This document shows positions 26,827-36,989 of a DNA stretch of 64,000 nt, piece by piece. Numbering within the stretch: position 1 is the first letter of the stretch; the number at the start of each line of letters is the position of its first letter. The stretch comes from Oryzias latipes. Taxonomy: Eukaryota > Chordata > Actinopteri > Beloniformes > Adrianichthyidae. The notes below the pieces were generated by a model. It was not told where the DNA came from. It made no database searches and saw only the letters and a program-made list of their open reading frames with translations. The position numbers and the translations under genes are program-made. The stretch covers positions 14,878,829-14,942,828 of the forward strand of contig NC_019876.2 in assembly GCF_002234675.1 (NCBI RefSeq), in the 5' to 3' direction.

Positions 26827-27535
26827 AAAACCTCCACCTCTCTAGATGTTCCTCCACCTGCTCCCTGCTCTCACTAAACATCACAGCATCATCTGCAAAC
26901 ATGATGGTCCACAGAGATTCCTGTCTAACCTCATCTGCCAGTCTGTCCATCACTAAACTCAACTAGGAGGTCAAAGGTGATCCTTGGTGCAGCCCCACCT
27001 CCACCTCCACCTCCTCCGCTTCACCTACAGAACATCTCACCTCTGTCTTCCAGTTCTCATACATGTCCCGAGTTACTCTGTTTTTCTCTACCACTTCAAA
27101 CTTCCTCACACAAACTGCAACTCACTTTAGACTTTCTCTAGATTTTCAAAGAGACAGCACAGCTCCTGCTGACCTGTTTTTCTCCAGAAGCATCCTCAAA
27201 GCAAATATTACATCTGTAGTTTTCTTTCTTGGCGCAAAGCCAAATTGTTGTTCCCAAATGTTCATTTCTGACCTCAGCCGAGCATCCACTACCCTTTCCC
27301 ACAACTTCCTTGTGTGACTCATCAGCTTCATTACTCTGGAATTTCCACAACTCCTCACCTCTACCTTCTGTTCAAAAATGGAACCAGAACCCTTTTCCTC
27401 CATTCTTCAGGCGTCCTCCAAGATCTTGTGTAACAGTCGTGTCGGAAACTTTAAAGCCATTTTTCTCACTCATCACATCTTGTAAGTTCTTCAACCATTC
27501 TTCCATCACGCTTGTAGAATGAATTTGTATGAACA

Positions 27536-28216
27536 TGAAAAACATCTATATTTATGCAAATTGTATATATATATATATCTATGTATAAATATTTGTATAT
27601 CATTTTCTTTGCAGTTTTAAAATTAACTTTAAACCAGAAACAAATCATGTATTTTTCAACATGTTAATCTACTTTAAAATCTTTTTGAAGCATAAATATT
27701 TCAAAGACTGTTTGCAAAAATTCACATATTTCATTCTGACAACCAAAGCATCTTAAAATAAAACCTGATTCTTATTCTTATGAATGAAATGGCACCATCT
27801 AATGGATTCCTATGAAATAGTAGTTCTTGAAATTTAAATCATGCAAAAATTTTGCTCAACATTTTTTGATATCAAAAATCTGTTATTGGGCCATTATTTA
27901 ATTCAATGTTGGAATAATAATTTCATAATTCAAGATGACTGACCATTTTAGTTCAGTAAATGGTCACCAATTAGCAGAATACAAATTTCAAAACCTTCCA
28001 GAAGCTCAAACTTCACTAAATCAGCAAAGTTCTCTCATTTAGAAAAGTTAAAGGCCCCAACACTCTTATCTCTGAACAATTTATTTTAAAAAACAGGCAC
28101 GTATCGACAAATTTTGGCTTTTTTTAATTAAAAAAAAAAAATCTAGATCTGTGTCTTATTTTGAAGAAATTTTCAGGACAAGAAGCAAAAACCGCTACGC
28201 TCCAACTTTTCCAGCT
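27536..28216. other. No gene seen
   Basis: AT-rich DNA with a TA run near 27560, between the nested LINEs and the poly(A) signal of the 845-aa protein gene. Confidence 0.6.
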
Positions 28217-28222
28217 TTTATT
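28217..28222 (-). promoter_or_regulatory. Polyadenylation signal AATAAA of the 845-aa protein gene
   Basis: The plus strand reads tttatt, which is AATAAA on the coding strand, 14 bases after the TGA stop. It supports the stop at 28236 as the true gene end even though a donor-like GGGTAAGC overlaps the last codons. Confidence 0.6.
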
Positions 28223-28235
28223 GCACTCAGTATCT

Positions 28236-31200
28236 TCACTGCTTACCCAGACTGGGTTGTTTCAGGGATTTGAAGAAGATGTTCCCAGTGGATGTCCGGA
28301 GGTAATCTAATTCCAGCAAGTTTTCCCGCGCGTTCTGATGTCGTTCCACAGCAGACAAAACCTCAGACACGTTAAACACTTTGTTTCCGTCGCTGCGCAG
28401 AAATAACTCTGGCATCTTTAGGTCATCGGCTTCGTCATCAAAGTTTGTTTCTGCGACCACTTGCAAATCCTTCGTCTTGTTTTCAGCTTTTGCTTCAAGG
28501 CGTCCATCCCTGCTCTCGCCAGTCAGCACCGTTTGCTCTGTTGCGTTGCTAAGTTGCGTGTTGTTCAGACTTGGGACGGTCACACCGGTCGCTCTGATGC
28601 TGCTGAACGAAGCACTCCCAGGAATGTCAGTGTATGTGACAGCTTTGACCTTCTGGGGAGGTTTTGGCAGCCTGTAAATGGGGGAGTTCTTGTGGATCTT
28701 TATAAAAGTCGAGCCGTTGATTTTTTTGTTGTGCCTCGTCCGGACAGGTCTGCCCCTCGCTGTGCTGCTGGTGAAGGTTCTAAGCGGCCTGTTTCCGTCA
28801 TCCGCTCCTGGTGTTTTGAGGCGCTCCTCGGACCTCAAGTGGGCTGAGGAAGCGATTTGAGAGAACGGAATCCCGAGCCTCTTGTGTGTTCTGTTGAAGG
28901 CTTTCGCAGGCCTGATGTCCTTCCCATCGTTTGTACTGATGAGTGATCCGTTGCTTCCTTCAGTCTCATGAGACCAAGTGAAGTCATCCCCCCTCACTTT
29001 ATTATTCTGGTTCTTCTTGCTGCTGCTGCTTGTTTGGTTGTACCGTCCAATTATTTTGATGATGTTTGGCTGCCAGAAGTCCAAACTCCTGAGTTTCAAA
29101 CCTTCCAAACCTGATCTGTAAGGAGCGATCATCTCTGGTGATTTAAGCAGAGCTTTGTCTCCCTCTAGTGGCCGAGTACCAAACCCTTCTAGACCAAATT
29201 TCCCCTTGTAGAGTCTGACTTGGTTTGGATTTCTGTCCAAACTTGCTTTACTTTTTGAGGGCCAGTTCTTAAAGCCTGCTGCAATTGACCCTGAAGTGAG
29301 ATTTGTGACACTGAGCTCACCTGGTGAAAGCGAGGAGCCAGCCACTTGCTCTGGTTTTGATGGCGTTATGGGGGGCGGTCCAAAGCTGTACTTCTGCAGC
29401 AGTAAGGGTTTAGTTTTGAAAGCAGGGAGGCTGAACATCTGAGAGTTTCTTCTTGTGGGACCCGCTGGCTCTTTCCCAGGTTGCCTCAGAGGATTTCCAA
29501 ATCCTTGGATGCGTGGGAAGCGTTTAGGTCCTGGTTTGTAGTCTTGGGTTGACTCTGTTGAGTTCAACCGGGGCGCTGTAGGATGATTAGTTTGGGTGCC
29601 TATGTGGCGCAGAGGGACAAAGTTTTGCGCCCAAGAGGTTTGGGAAGGAGACTGTGCAGGGACATTGAAGGGGGTGTAATGTTCTGTAGAACTTTGTCGG
29701 TTGGACAGATCCATCCTGTCTGGATGTTCGAGGTTGGGGTTTAGCCTGCCGTACCAAGGTGCAGCAAAAGACCTTTGGTTTGGCGCATTGATCTGTCCAC
29801 CCTCTCCTTCTTTCAGTCGGGAATCCTTAGAAGGATACAAGATGATTTTCTTGTGTCCTTTTATCCGTCTGCTACCCATCGGGTCAAGCGTCTTTGAGAA
29901 ATTTGGGACGGACGATGGTTTTTCTGGGCTTGGCCTTTGTCTAATCTCCAGGGGATTTCTGGGCAAAGGGGCGCCAGGATTAAGGAAGCCTGGCGCTTCA
30001 CCCATAGGAAGCTCATTGGTGTCCTTGTAGCCTTTGTATTGCATTCTAGTGGGTAACGGCAGAGCCCTCCTGGCCTCATGAGTGGGAGGTGGGGAAAGAA
30101 GAGGGTGAAAGGAAGGACCCTCATTCACATTTGAAGTGTCACTTTTGAGGCCTCCGTCTTTGCTTGGTTTGTATTTCCCAGTTTGAGGAAAACTTAGAGT
30201 TTTGTTGAGAAGGGACACTCTTTTGACCACAAAGTATGAACTGTTGGGGTTTCTAGTGTGGGTTTTTGCAGGAGGAAGCATTTGATCCTCCTCTTTTGCC
30301 CTCTCAAAGCTTTGTCCTCCGAGCAGAGAGCGACTAGTGAAACCGCTGCTTGCGGACCTCATTCCACTTGTCCTCGTTTGGGTCGTCCTGACTTCTTGCT
30401 GTCCTTTATCCCTGACATTTTTGCTGTAAGGACCGTAGCCACTGGACTGAGCATACTGGACTAGATGTGGCTGATGCTTGAAGGTCAACAGCTTGTCTGC
30501 GTGAGTCCCTTCGGCGCCAGTTTCACTCCTACTTCCAGCCTGAATTCCATTTTTTGGGGACGGCAGACCAGTCGGCAGGAAACGATAAAGGCCGTTGGGG
30601 CGGTTCAAATGCCTCGCCACACTGTGCTCCACTTCATCATGGCTTAAGAGTTGAGTGGAACTAGCTGCTGGTGAAACGACGTAAAGAAAAAAGGAGCAAC
30701 AAGACAAGAAAATTAATGTTTGAACTCTGGTTAAAAATGAGATCATGCTGAATTTTCAGAATAGAAGCCCAAAGTGTAACTGATTTAAGGGAAAAAAAAT
30801 GTACAGTGCAGTGACAGAAAATCTTAGGAATTCAAGTTAAACTACAAAATAAATGGGCTAAAATGTTAAAATAAAAGTATTTTGCTGAGCAATTTAAGTA
30901 ATAAATAGTACACCTAAAGATCATTTTATTAATACTTGAGCTCAAGTACAGCAAGTACTACAGACCATGTACATGCAGTGTATAAAGTATACCAAAGGAA
31001 AACTACTTCAGACTAAATTGGATCATTGTAACTTGACAATATACAGATATTATAGATCTAATATTTGACATTTTATGTTAAAATGAGCAAAATGCACTGA
31101 TATTAGCAACCACTACCTATAAATCAAAATTGTGTCTTTTCTAGGTCAAATTAAAAAACAAAAATTGCATAAACTATTCAAACTCTGAATGGAATAGAAA

Positions 31201-31972
31201 ATCTTGCACATAAACTGTCTCGGAGAACAAGTTAAGCTTCTTGAAAGAGCAACTGGATGTCATCTGCAAAGAAGTTGACTTACATCTTGTAGGCTTTGTG
31301 CATCATCTCACATTTTTGCTCTTGTTCACCAATATTACTGTTCAACAAACTAAAATTATGCTTGTAAAGAGCAAAGACTCACATCTACATTTTTCCTACA
31401 TCATTGATAAAGTTTTCCTTGCTTTGCCTGATTCATCATGCAAAACAAGGAAATGGCCGCCTACAGTTCAGGCCTCCCACCTGAAACATTTGAAACATCT
31501 GCTCGCTTCCAAATTGTGCTCACTAATCTGGTTTCAAAAATTATGTATATGACCAACAAGTCCTCTCGCCATTTAAATCCTTATTCTAAAAGCTCTTAAT
31601 TTTTTATGGCAATGGATGCATTGGAAAAAAAAGCAGCTAAAATCTAGTTTTCTACAAACAGTTACTGAGACTTTTTTTAATATAACTTTCTGAATTTGCT
31701 CAGAAAAGTGCATGAAGTTGTTTCACATGACCTGCTGGGGCTCACCTCGTGCAGCCTGTGAGGTTGTGATAAACGACATGGCAGCTGCATGGATCAGCAC
31801 CGAGACAAAGAGTCTGCAGTGGGGGGAAACAAACAAACAACCCATGTGGAATTAGAGAATGTTTCAAAGTACAATATTCAAAATTTGTTTAAAAATGTAC
31901 TACTATGCATCTGAAAAGGCTGGAAAGTATTTACCTTGAAAGCAGAGCTGAACTGCTTAACATGACGGACAT
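28236..31972 (-). CDS. Three-exon gene for an 845-aa predicted secreted, cysteine-free, disordered protein; not recognised
   Basis: The coding exons are 31972-31935 (38 nt), 31813-31746 (68 nt) and 30667-28236 (2432 nt). Each boundary has GT-AG signals and the phases join without a stop, giving 845 residues. Exons 1 and 2 encode a signal peptide: Arg13, then a hydrophobic run LFVSVLIHAAAMSFI at 14-28, with likely cleavage near Ala33/Ala34 (TSQA|AR). The remaining ~810 residues contain no cysteine and are rich in Pro, Ser, Arg, Lys and Gly. They carry about a dozen N-glycosylation sequons (for example LLNKT, RLNST, VTNLT, AFNRT, VFNVS) and basic stretches such as RPVRTRHNKK. The C-terminus is different: acidic FDDEADDLKMPE, then a helix-like segment with SEVLSAVERHQNARENLLEL. 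There is no domain I know. The protein is probably secreted or extracellular. A minus-strand AATAAA at 28222-28217 lies 14 bases past the stop, so the 3' UTR is very short. The single large exon could be mistaken for an intronless 836-aa gene, but its first 26 codons are intronic. Confidence 0.8.
30661..30673 (-). promoter_or_regulatory. Tandem NAGNAG splice acceptor before exon 3 of the 845-aa protein gene
   Basis: On the coding strand the intron ends ttcaccagcag, giving two acceptor AGs three bases apart (exon start 30667 or 30664). Both keep the frame, because exon 2 ends in phase 1. Use of the second removes one alanine just after the predicted signal peptidase site. Confidence 0.6.
30668..31745 (-). 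other. Intron 2 of the 845-aa protein gene
   Basis: 1078 bp, GTGAGC to CACCAG. An in-frame ATG at 30746 inside it opens a hydrophobic leader that reads into exon 3 (see findings). Confidence 0.75.
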
Positions 31973-32355
31973 GCTGCACCTTTTTTATTGATGACCCTCC
32001 AAACAGAGCTGGGAGTTAGGTGCAGTAAAATCATCAGCCTTGACTCCTCACTGCTGCCTGGAAGCTCCACTTTCTAGCTCTGCTGCTACTCTGCTGCTGA
32101 TTGGAGGCAATACTGTTCACCTGGCAGAGGGTCACCTACTTCCTGAAAACCCTCTGTCAAGTTTTAAGGCCAAACCTTTCAGATTAAATTTACATTTTTT
32201 TTTTATTTTCACTCTTTTACTTTTGAGTAAATATTAAAATAAATTTGCTGCTTTTAATTTATTTTTGCTATTTTATTCTAAGTTCATTCAAGGATTTTAT
32301 TTTGAAATGTTTTTATAGTACACTCAGAAACTCACAAGTTTAGTCAAAACGTTAA

Positions 32356-32361
32356 TTTATT
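32356..32361 (-). promoter_or_regulatory. Candidate polyadenylation signal for the RNF227-like gene
   Basis: The coding strand has AATAAA here, about 250 bases after the stop codon at 32614. Other tttatt matches occur nearby in this AT-rich stretch, so the assignment is weak. Confidence 0.3.
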
Positions 32362-32613
32362 CATCTTTAAATACAAAATTAAAAAAAAACACATTGATTT
32401 ACAACAACAATAATAATAATAAAAAACACAATAAATAGGAAATACTGGTGCATAATTAGTGGTAAATTGTGCATATTTGTCAGTTTTTGGTACTTTTAAG
32501 TGCAACAGTCACAAATATTAATAGCTCACAGGTAGGCAAAGTTTCATAATCATAAACAAACAAACAAGTGTCACATTTTTGCTGGGAGAAAAAAATAAGA
32601 TAAGGGATGCTCC

Positions 32614-33286
32614 TCAGAACATGTAGCAGGACATCAAAGCCAGGTTCCTGAGCTCATCTGAAGTCATGCAGTCTGCAAAAAGAAAACAACCATTTCAGTT
32701 ATTACTGACATGGAAAACAGGCACACAATATGGCAGGAAAACTAAAACGGTGTTCCTCAGGGAACGATTTTGGTGCCCCCCTTTTCTTAAAAGGAGCATT
32801 TTAGTATTCTGTTTGCTTAATTTTAAAAATGAAGATCTAAATGACTTCCTGCTCACCATCCACTCTTTGCTCGCTCCTCTTGCCGCTTATGGCTCGCCAC
32901 ACTTTCTTCCAGGACCGCCGCAGCATCCCACGCTCAACCCCGCTGGTGACGTCACTCTGCTCCACTGCGCTTTCTTTCACTTCCTCCGTCTCCTCCTCCT
33001 CGTCTTCCTCCTGGTCCTGGTCCAGGACCCCCGCTGCCACCAGCCGCTCCAGAGCGCACTCGTCCACCCTCAGCTGGGCTCGGACGGCGGCCTCCCCCGG
33101 CTCCCCGGTCAGGACGGTGGGGTGCCGGCAGAGCGGACAGTCGATGACCGTCCTCCCCGCCAGCCCCCGGCCCAGCCTCCGCAGGCAGCTCTCGCAGAAG
33201 CTGTGCTTGCAGTGCAGCTCCCGCGGACAGCAGCGGGCCGCGTTAAAGCTCCGGTAACAGACCCCGCACTCGATCTCTGACAGCAT
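32614..33286 (-). CDS. rnf227: RING-finger protein, RNF227-like, two exons, 162 aa
   Basis: Exon 1 (33286-32857) encodes residues 1-143 and a split codon. The donor is GATG|GTGAGC, the intron is 184 bp, and exon 2 (32672-32614) follows a TTTTTGCAG acceptor. The spliced end is DCMTSDELRNLALMSCYMF then stop; an unspliced reading would stop six codons after the donor. A C3HC4 RING lies at the extreme N-terminus: C7, C10, C26, H28, C31, C34, C50, C53. After it come an acidic stretch (about 95-105, DQEEDEEEETEE) and a Trp-containing basic segment (SWKKVWRAISGKR). Human RNF227 has the same order: an N-terminal RING with a CYRPFN-like start, a Glu-rich middle, and a Trp/Arg segment. RING proteins of this kind are presumed E3 ubiquitin ligases that recruit an E2; the substrate is unknown. 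Orthology rests on this layout and on the nearby dishevelled gene. Other small members (RNF208, RNF224) are possible. Confidence 0.82.
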
Positions 33287-33420
33287 CCCGCCTCGATCAG
33301 CTCCAAATCCAGAATGAGCTGCGTGGCGCGTGTCCTCCCTTTAAACCCCAGGGAAAGGGAGGGACTCTGGTCTGCTGCCAGCAGCGCTCCCAGTCCCACG
33401 ACTGAAATGAGTCACCCAGG
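33050..33420. promoter_or_regulatory. CpG-rich 5' end of the RNF227-like gene
   Basis: GC content and CpG frequency rise sharply over the RING-encoding 5' half of exon 1 and about 130 bases upstream, against an AT-rich background. This is typical of a vertebrate promoter-proximal CpG island. No TATA box was identified. Confidence 0.4.
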
Positions 33421-34045
33421 TGATGCAATGAAACTGGAGAGGTTGAGATCTACAGGCTTATTATTTACGCCAACTTTTATCCATTACAAGCCCTGAAAAA
33501 TACAGCAATCTGTGCAAAACTTTCACCAATATATTGCTTATTTAGTCTTTTAGTTATAATTCTCTTCTTCTCCTAGTGTGTGAATGATTGGCTTAAACCA
33601 AACATCCCTCCTCCCATCTACAAACTCCTTTCATGGTGATTTCCGTTGTCATTGGGCCAAAAATCACAAACTATTGTTTGGTTGTTGTTTTTTTTGGATC
33701 GTTTCCCCCCCTTTTTTGGCTTTCCGTTGATACCACCCTCTTTGAACTGACTGTAAGTGTGTCTGATTACTCACAGACCAAGGGGAATACCAGGAAAAAC
33801 TGTTTTGAGTGACGAAAAAGAAAGAAATGACGCAAAGCAAAGGGTCCAGGAAGTAAAAAAGTCAGATGTTAAAACAGACTGAGGCCTTTAAGGGCAAATT
33901 GTGACTCTCTACCCTTAAGTTTGTGTCATATATATCGCAGGAACCTTTAATTAACAAAGGAAAATGGTGATAACACTTTATGTTGGCAATAAAGTCTTAA
34001 ATGTCTCTGCTGTAAGTTGTTGAGCTTAGGTATTGTAGTTTCCTG
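33421..34045. other. No gene seen
   Basis: Upstream of the RNF227-like gene. AT-rich, no recognised element. Confidence 0.55.
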
Positions 34046-34227
34046 GATCAATAAAATCTGCCGTTCTTGCATTGTTTATCCACAAAACAAGTCAGCGTTG
34101 TAACTCCAGCTTGTTGGATTGGTGCCAAAAACTCTCAAGGAACCTGTTTTTTAAGGAAAATCCTACACCTGCGTCATATGTCAGGTTAGTTGCATGGGAT
34201 AAAGCTGAAGTTAGGTTGTCTGCGTAA
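34046..34227 (+). repeat. Unclassified repeat host of MITE copy 3
   Basis: Its reverse complement occurs at 47568-47748 with few differences: gatcaataaaatctgccgtt, caagtcagcgttgtaactcc and gcgtcatatgtcaggttagt all match. Together with the MITE the shared block is about 390 bp. It does not occur beside the other MITE copies, so it is a separate element into which the MITE jumped, or a duplicated genomic segment. Confidence 0.8.
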
Positions 34228-34436
34228 CCCTTGTGCTATCTTATATGACCCCACCCTTACATTGACGTGTTCTCCCTACCATGACAAAGGTGGATAAAGG
34301 TGGAAAGATTTCATGTAATCCATGGACATCAGTGAAGATCACAAATCATTGAAGAAAAAAGGTTCAGGGCACTGTCTAGTGGGTCTAGATGACCCAACTC
34401 CCAATGTTAAAGTGCCTAGGATAGCACAAGGGTTAA
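34224..34436 (+). mobile_element. TTAA-flanked MITE, copy 3, nested in a repeat
   Basis: GTAA, then CCCTTGTGCTATC, ending ATAGCACAAGGG then TTAA. The left target site has one change. The 180 bases on its left recur, inverted, beside copy 4 at 47571-47748. Confidence 0.78.
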
Positions 34437-34888
34437 GGCAGAACCCCCCCACCCCCACCCACCCACACACACACAAGTTTTAAGAGAAAATTGGTTCTAG
34501 ATCTTAATCTAAAGTGATAGTTTTTAGATAAAAAAATTCTATCTTTCTTGGTTTCAACATGGGTGTACCCCTGGGCTCTATCATGGAGCCCCTTTTATTT
34601 GTTCCTTACTAAATAATATCTTTGAAGTGATAAAACTGCATTTTTTGTGGATTTTCCTGAGACTTGCACATGTAAGTAGTTTGTAAAGAAATACAAAATG
34701 GAATTTATTTATTTGTGAAAGAAAAATACTCCCAGGAAGTCATTCGATCAGTTAATTGTTTAAAATAAAACATTTTAAGCTTGTCCAAAAAAACGTCTTG
34801 GATACACATATTGTGTTTTGTTTTCAGAATCAGCTTTATTTGCCGGTGGCTTTGGTGTCTTATGGTCTCATGTTCCATCAATCAAATA
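34437..34888. other. No gene seen
   Basis: A C/A-rich patch at 34446-34475 and AT-rich DNA up to the ATCC microsatellite. Confidence 0.6.
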
Positions 34889-34987
34889 AAATCCATCCAT
34901 CCATCCATCCATCCATCCATCCATCCATCCATCCATCCATCCATCCATCCATCCATCCATCCATCCATCCATCCATCCATCCATCCA
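34889..34987. repeat. ATCC microsatellite, about 24 units
   Basis: Uninterrupted atcc/catc tetranucleotides for almost 100 bases. It reads as Ser-Ile-His-Pro in one frame, but this is not protein. It may be an expanded minus-strand tail of the atgga-tailed SINE family, whose tail has the same motif on the other strand. Confidence 0.95.
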
Positions 34988-35159
34988 ATAAAACAAAACA
35001 AAAAACATGAAGAAAAAGATCAAGATAAATCCAACAGTTGTTCCGATGTAACAGTTTTATGTCTATGTTTTAGTTTATCAGATGGACGTCTCGAGGGAAG
35101 AAGCTGACCTTGTGGCGAATGGCTTTGGCGCACATAGTTCTGAAGCGCCGGCCTGATGG

Positions 35160-35385
35160 GATTTGACAAGAAGTAGTTTTATAATTACTATTTGTTGTGT
35201 GTTCTTCTGAAGCTGCACTATTACGGGTGTTTGTTGTGTGTTCGTGTGTATTTCTTGTAATCCTGTATTGGTTGATTATTATTCCTCAGACTGGTATAAA
35301 TATGGGTCTACTTTCTACTCTGAGAAGCTCTCATTTGCATTCAAAGGGCAGGATTTTTCATATAAAAAACAAATAAAGATTTAAA
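35160..35385 (+). other. Possible solo LTR or promoter-like relic
   Basis: tataaatatgg at about 35297 is followed by acaaataaagatt at about 35370, in the TATA-to-poly(A) spacing of an LTR R region. The ends are undefined. Weak. Confidence 0.2.
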
Positions 35386-35401
35386 GCTTTTCTATATATA
35401 T

Positions 35402-35640
35402 TTTTTTTCAATTTAACCTTTATTTATCCAGGCAAGACAGATTAAGAACAACATTCTTATTTTCAATTGTGGCCTGGTGAAAGACAAGCCCTTTTGAGAA
35501 AGGAAACAAAATAGGGTTACAGGAAACAGATAAGAAACATCAGCAATAAGAGAAGAAAGTCTAAAGTCATCAAAATCACTAAACTGTATTGGAGAAGCAT
35601 TTATGAACTTGTGGAATGACACTTTAGGTTAAATTACAAA
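35402..35640 (+). repeat. Dispersed fish repeat (LINE 3'-end type)
   Basis: Begins aacctttatttatccaggca, then agattaagaacaacattctt and gtggcctg. This is a widespread fish motif, probably a LINE 3' end. Relatives: 46885-46925 (plus) and 53215-53310 (minus). Confidence 0.5.
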
Positions 35641-36669
35641 GGAAAAAGAAGAGTTGTGGATAACGATGCAGGACCCAACACGCAGAAAATTGGACTTACT
35701 TTAGAACTAAATGTCAATTAAAAGGTAGATATGATGACAGAAGGAAAAACAAAAGTCTGATAACAGATGACCTATACTATAACTGTAAGCCTGTAGCTGC
35801 AAATAGACTGAGGACTTACTATTTAATAGAGATACACCAGAAGAGACTGTGACATGGAGGAAAACCTGGAAGCCGGGATGCTTTTCTTCTGACTTTCTGT
35901 CTGTGCAAACCTTTATTTTTGAAAGTGTTTATGTAAGTTTTTGAATGCTGTCTGATGGTGCAAACACTTACAGTAAAAGGATGCTACAGCCCATTTACTG
36001 GCAGCAGAATGACTTCCTAAAGCACTTTCCTGTACGCAGTAAGCTCCCTAAGGAAATAGGAAGAGGAATAAAAACTTTTTTTAAACTTTTGAAATAAGCC
36101 TCTGGCTAAGAGTCTCCAAATCTTGTTTTAGCTTCCAGCAAAATTCCAAGAACTGTGGATGTTTGTTTTGCTTGTAGAACATCCTGGAAACGATGAACGG
36201 GACAAACATTAAGGAATCCAGTGAAGTTTGGAGAGGATGAATCCAAGTGAATATTGCTTTCCTGACATGTTTACTCACACAAAGTGTCTCGAGGCATAAA
36301 GAATTTGATGAGGCTTCGTTCATCGCTCAGAGAACAGAGCATGGAGCCTGTTGTTTTCACATCTCTGACCAGATTACCTATAAATAGAACATAACGTGCC
36401 AAAAATCTCCCATCACCCCCCTCTTGTCCTGTAACTTATTTTCCCGACCCTAATTTAAAGCTACATCCACTCACGTGAAGGGTTTAATCCTTGATGGAGA
36501 AATTTTTCTAAGCACAAGACATGCTTTCCTGGATTCTCACTTGACTTCACCTTCACATACAAGGAGAGACCGTCCAATGGATGATGAAGTGTTTTGGTTG
36601 GGTCCAAAAACGCGTGTCTGATCGTCACGTACGCATACAAACCTTTGCCCCGCCATTAAATCCTTGATT
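35641..36669. other. No gene seen
   Basis: Unassigned DNA between the dispersed repeat and the hAT transposase fragment. Confidence 0.6.
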
Positions 36670-36955
36670 TTTTTTCCTGAATGTCACAAGGACATTCAAT
36701 GTCTCAATTCATTAAGCTCCCTTAATGAATTCTTTATCAGTGAAAAGGTTTCCATGTTTTGCAATGCAATGTGCAATGCCATAACTTGCTTATTTTTAGA
36801 GGTGGTAAAAGGTTTGGGGGTACTTGCCTGGTTCACATACTTCGACACAGCAAGTTTTCTTGACTCGGTCTTATCCGCTTTGTCTTTAAATATCTTCCTG
36901 TGTCTAGTCTCGAAATGCCTCCTGATACTTGATGTGCGGCACACAACATTTCTTT
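36670..36955 (-). pseudogene. hAT-type transposase fragment (zinc-finger/BED region)
   Basis: The minus-strand frame 36944-36696 reads SSIRRHFETRHRKIF, then KADKTESRKLAVSKY and a short C-terminal part. The RRHFETRH motif followed by a basic, K-rich stretch is the familiar start of hAT transposase-derived proteins (BED-like zinc finger and downstream linker). Only about 80 residues remain, with no catalytic domain, so it is a dead fragment. Confidence 0.5.
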
Positions 36956-36989
36956 ACACATAAAGTACACACAGCACGGTCTTTCAAAC

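Larger units (their letters stand above)
24715..27535 (-). mobile_element. Degraded RTE-type LINE reverse transcriptase, split by an L2-type insertion
   Basis: Reading on the minus strand from about 27535, broken frames give RT segments in the RTE order: KLMSHTRKLWERVVDARLR and FGFAPRKKTTDVIFALRMLL (27403-27146), then SLVMDRLADEVRQESLW with the catalytic FADD box in FADDAVMFSESREQVEEHLERW (26962-26820). After the L2 insertion comes a vestigial RRTRVEMLSYREQ region near 25120, then the C-terminal KRPRGRPKRFMGVVK and ENAEDM blocks (24860-24770). The stops and frameshifts make it a dead copy. It is not a host gene, although an open 182-codon frame spans 24360-24908. Confidence 0.85.

Noticed and set aside
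28225-28245. Donor-like GGGTAAGC at the end of the 845-aa protein gene
   Set aside because: A poly(A) signal 14 bases past the stop and no coding segment downstream make splicing out of this exon unlikely.
28381-30647. Several plus-strand frames of 60-128 codons over the 845-aa gene
   Set aside because: Antisense shadows of the large exon; no motifs or splice structure of their own.
32666-33399. Frames of 96-204 codons on both strands over the RNF227-like exon
   Set aside because: Products of GC-rich DNA opposite or out of frame with the RING exon.
34756-35107. Open frames with a Ser-Ile-His-Pro repeat
   Set aside because: Pure translation of the ATCC microsatellite.
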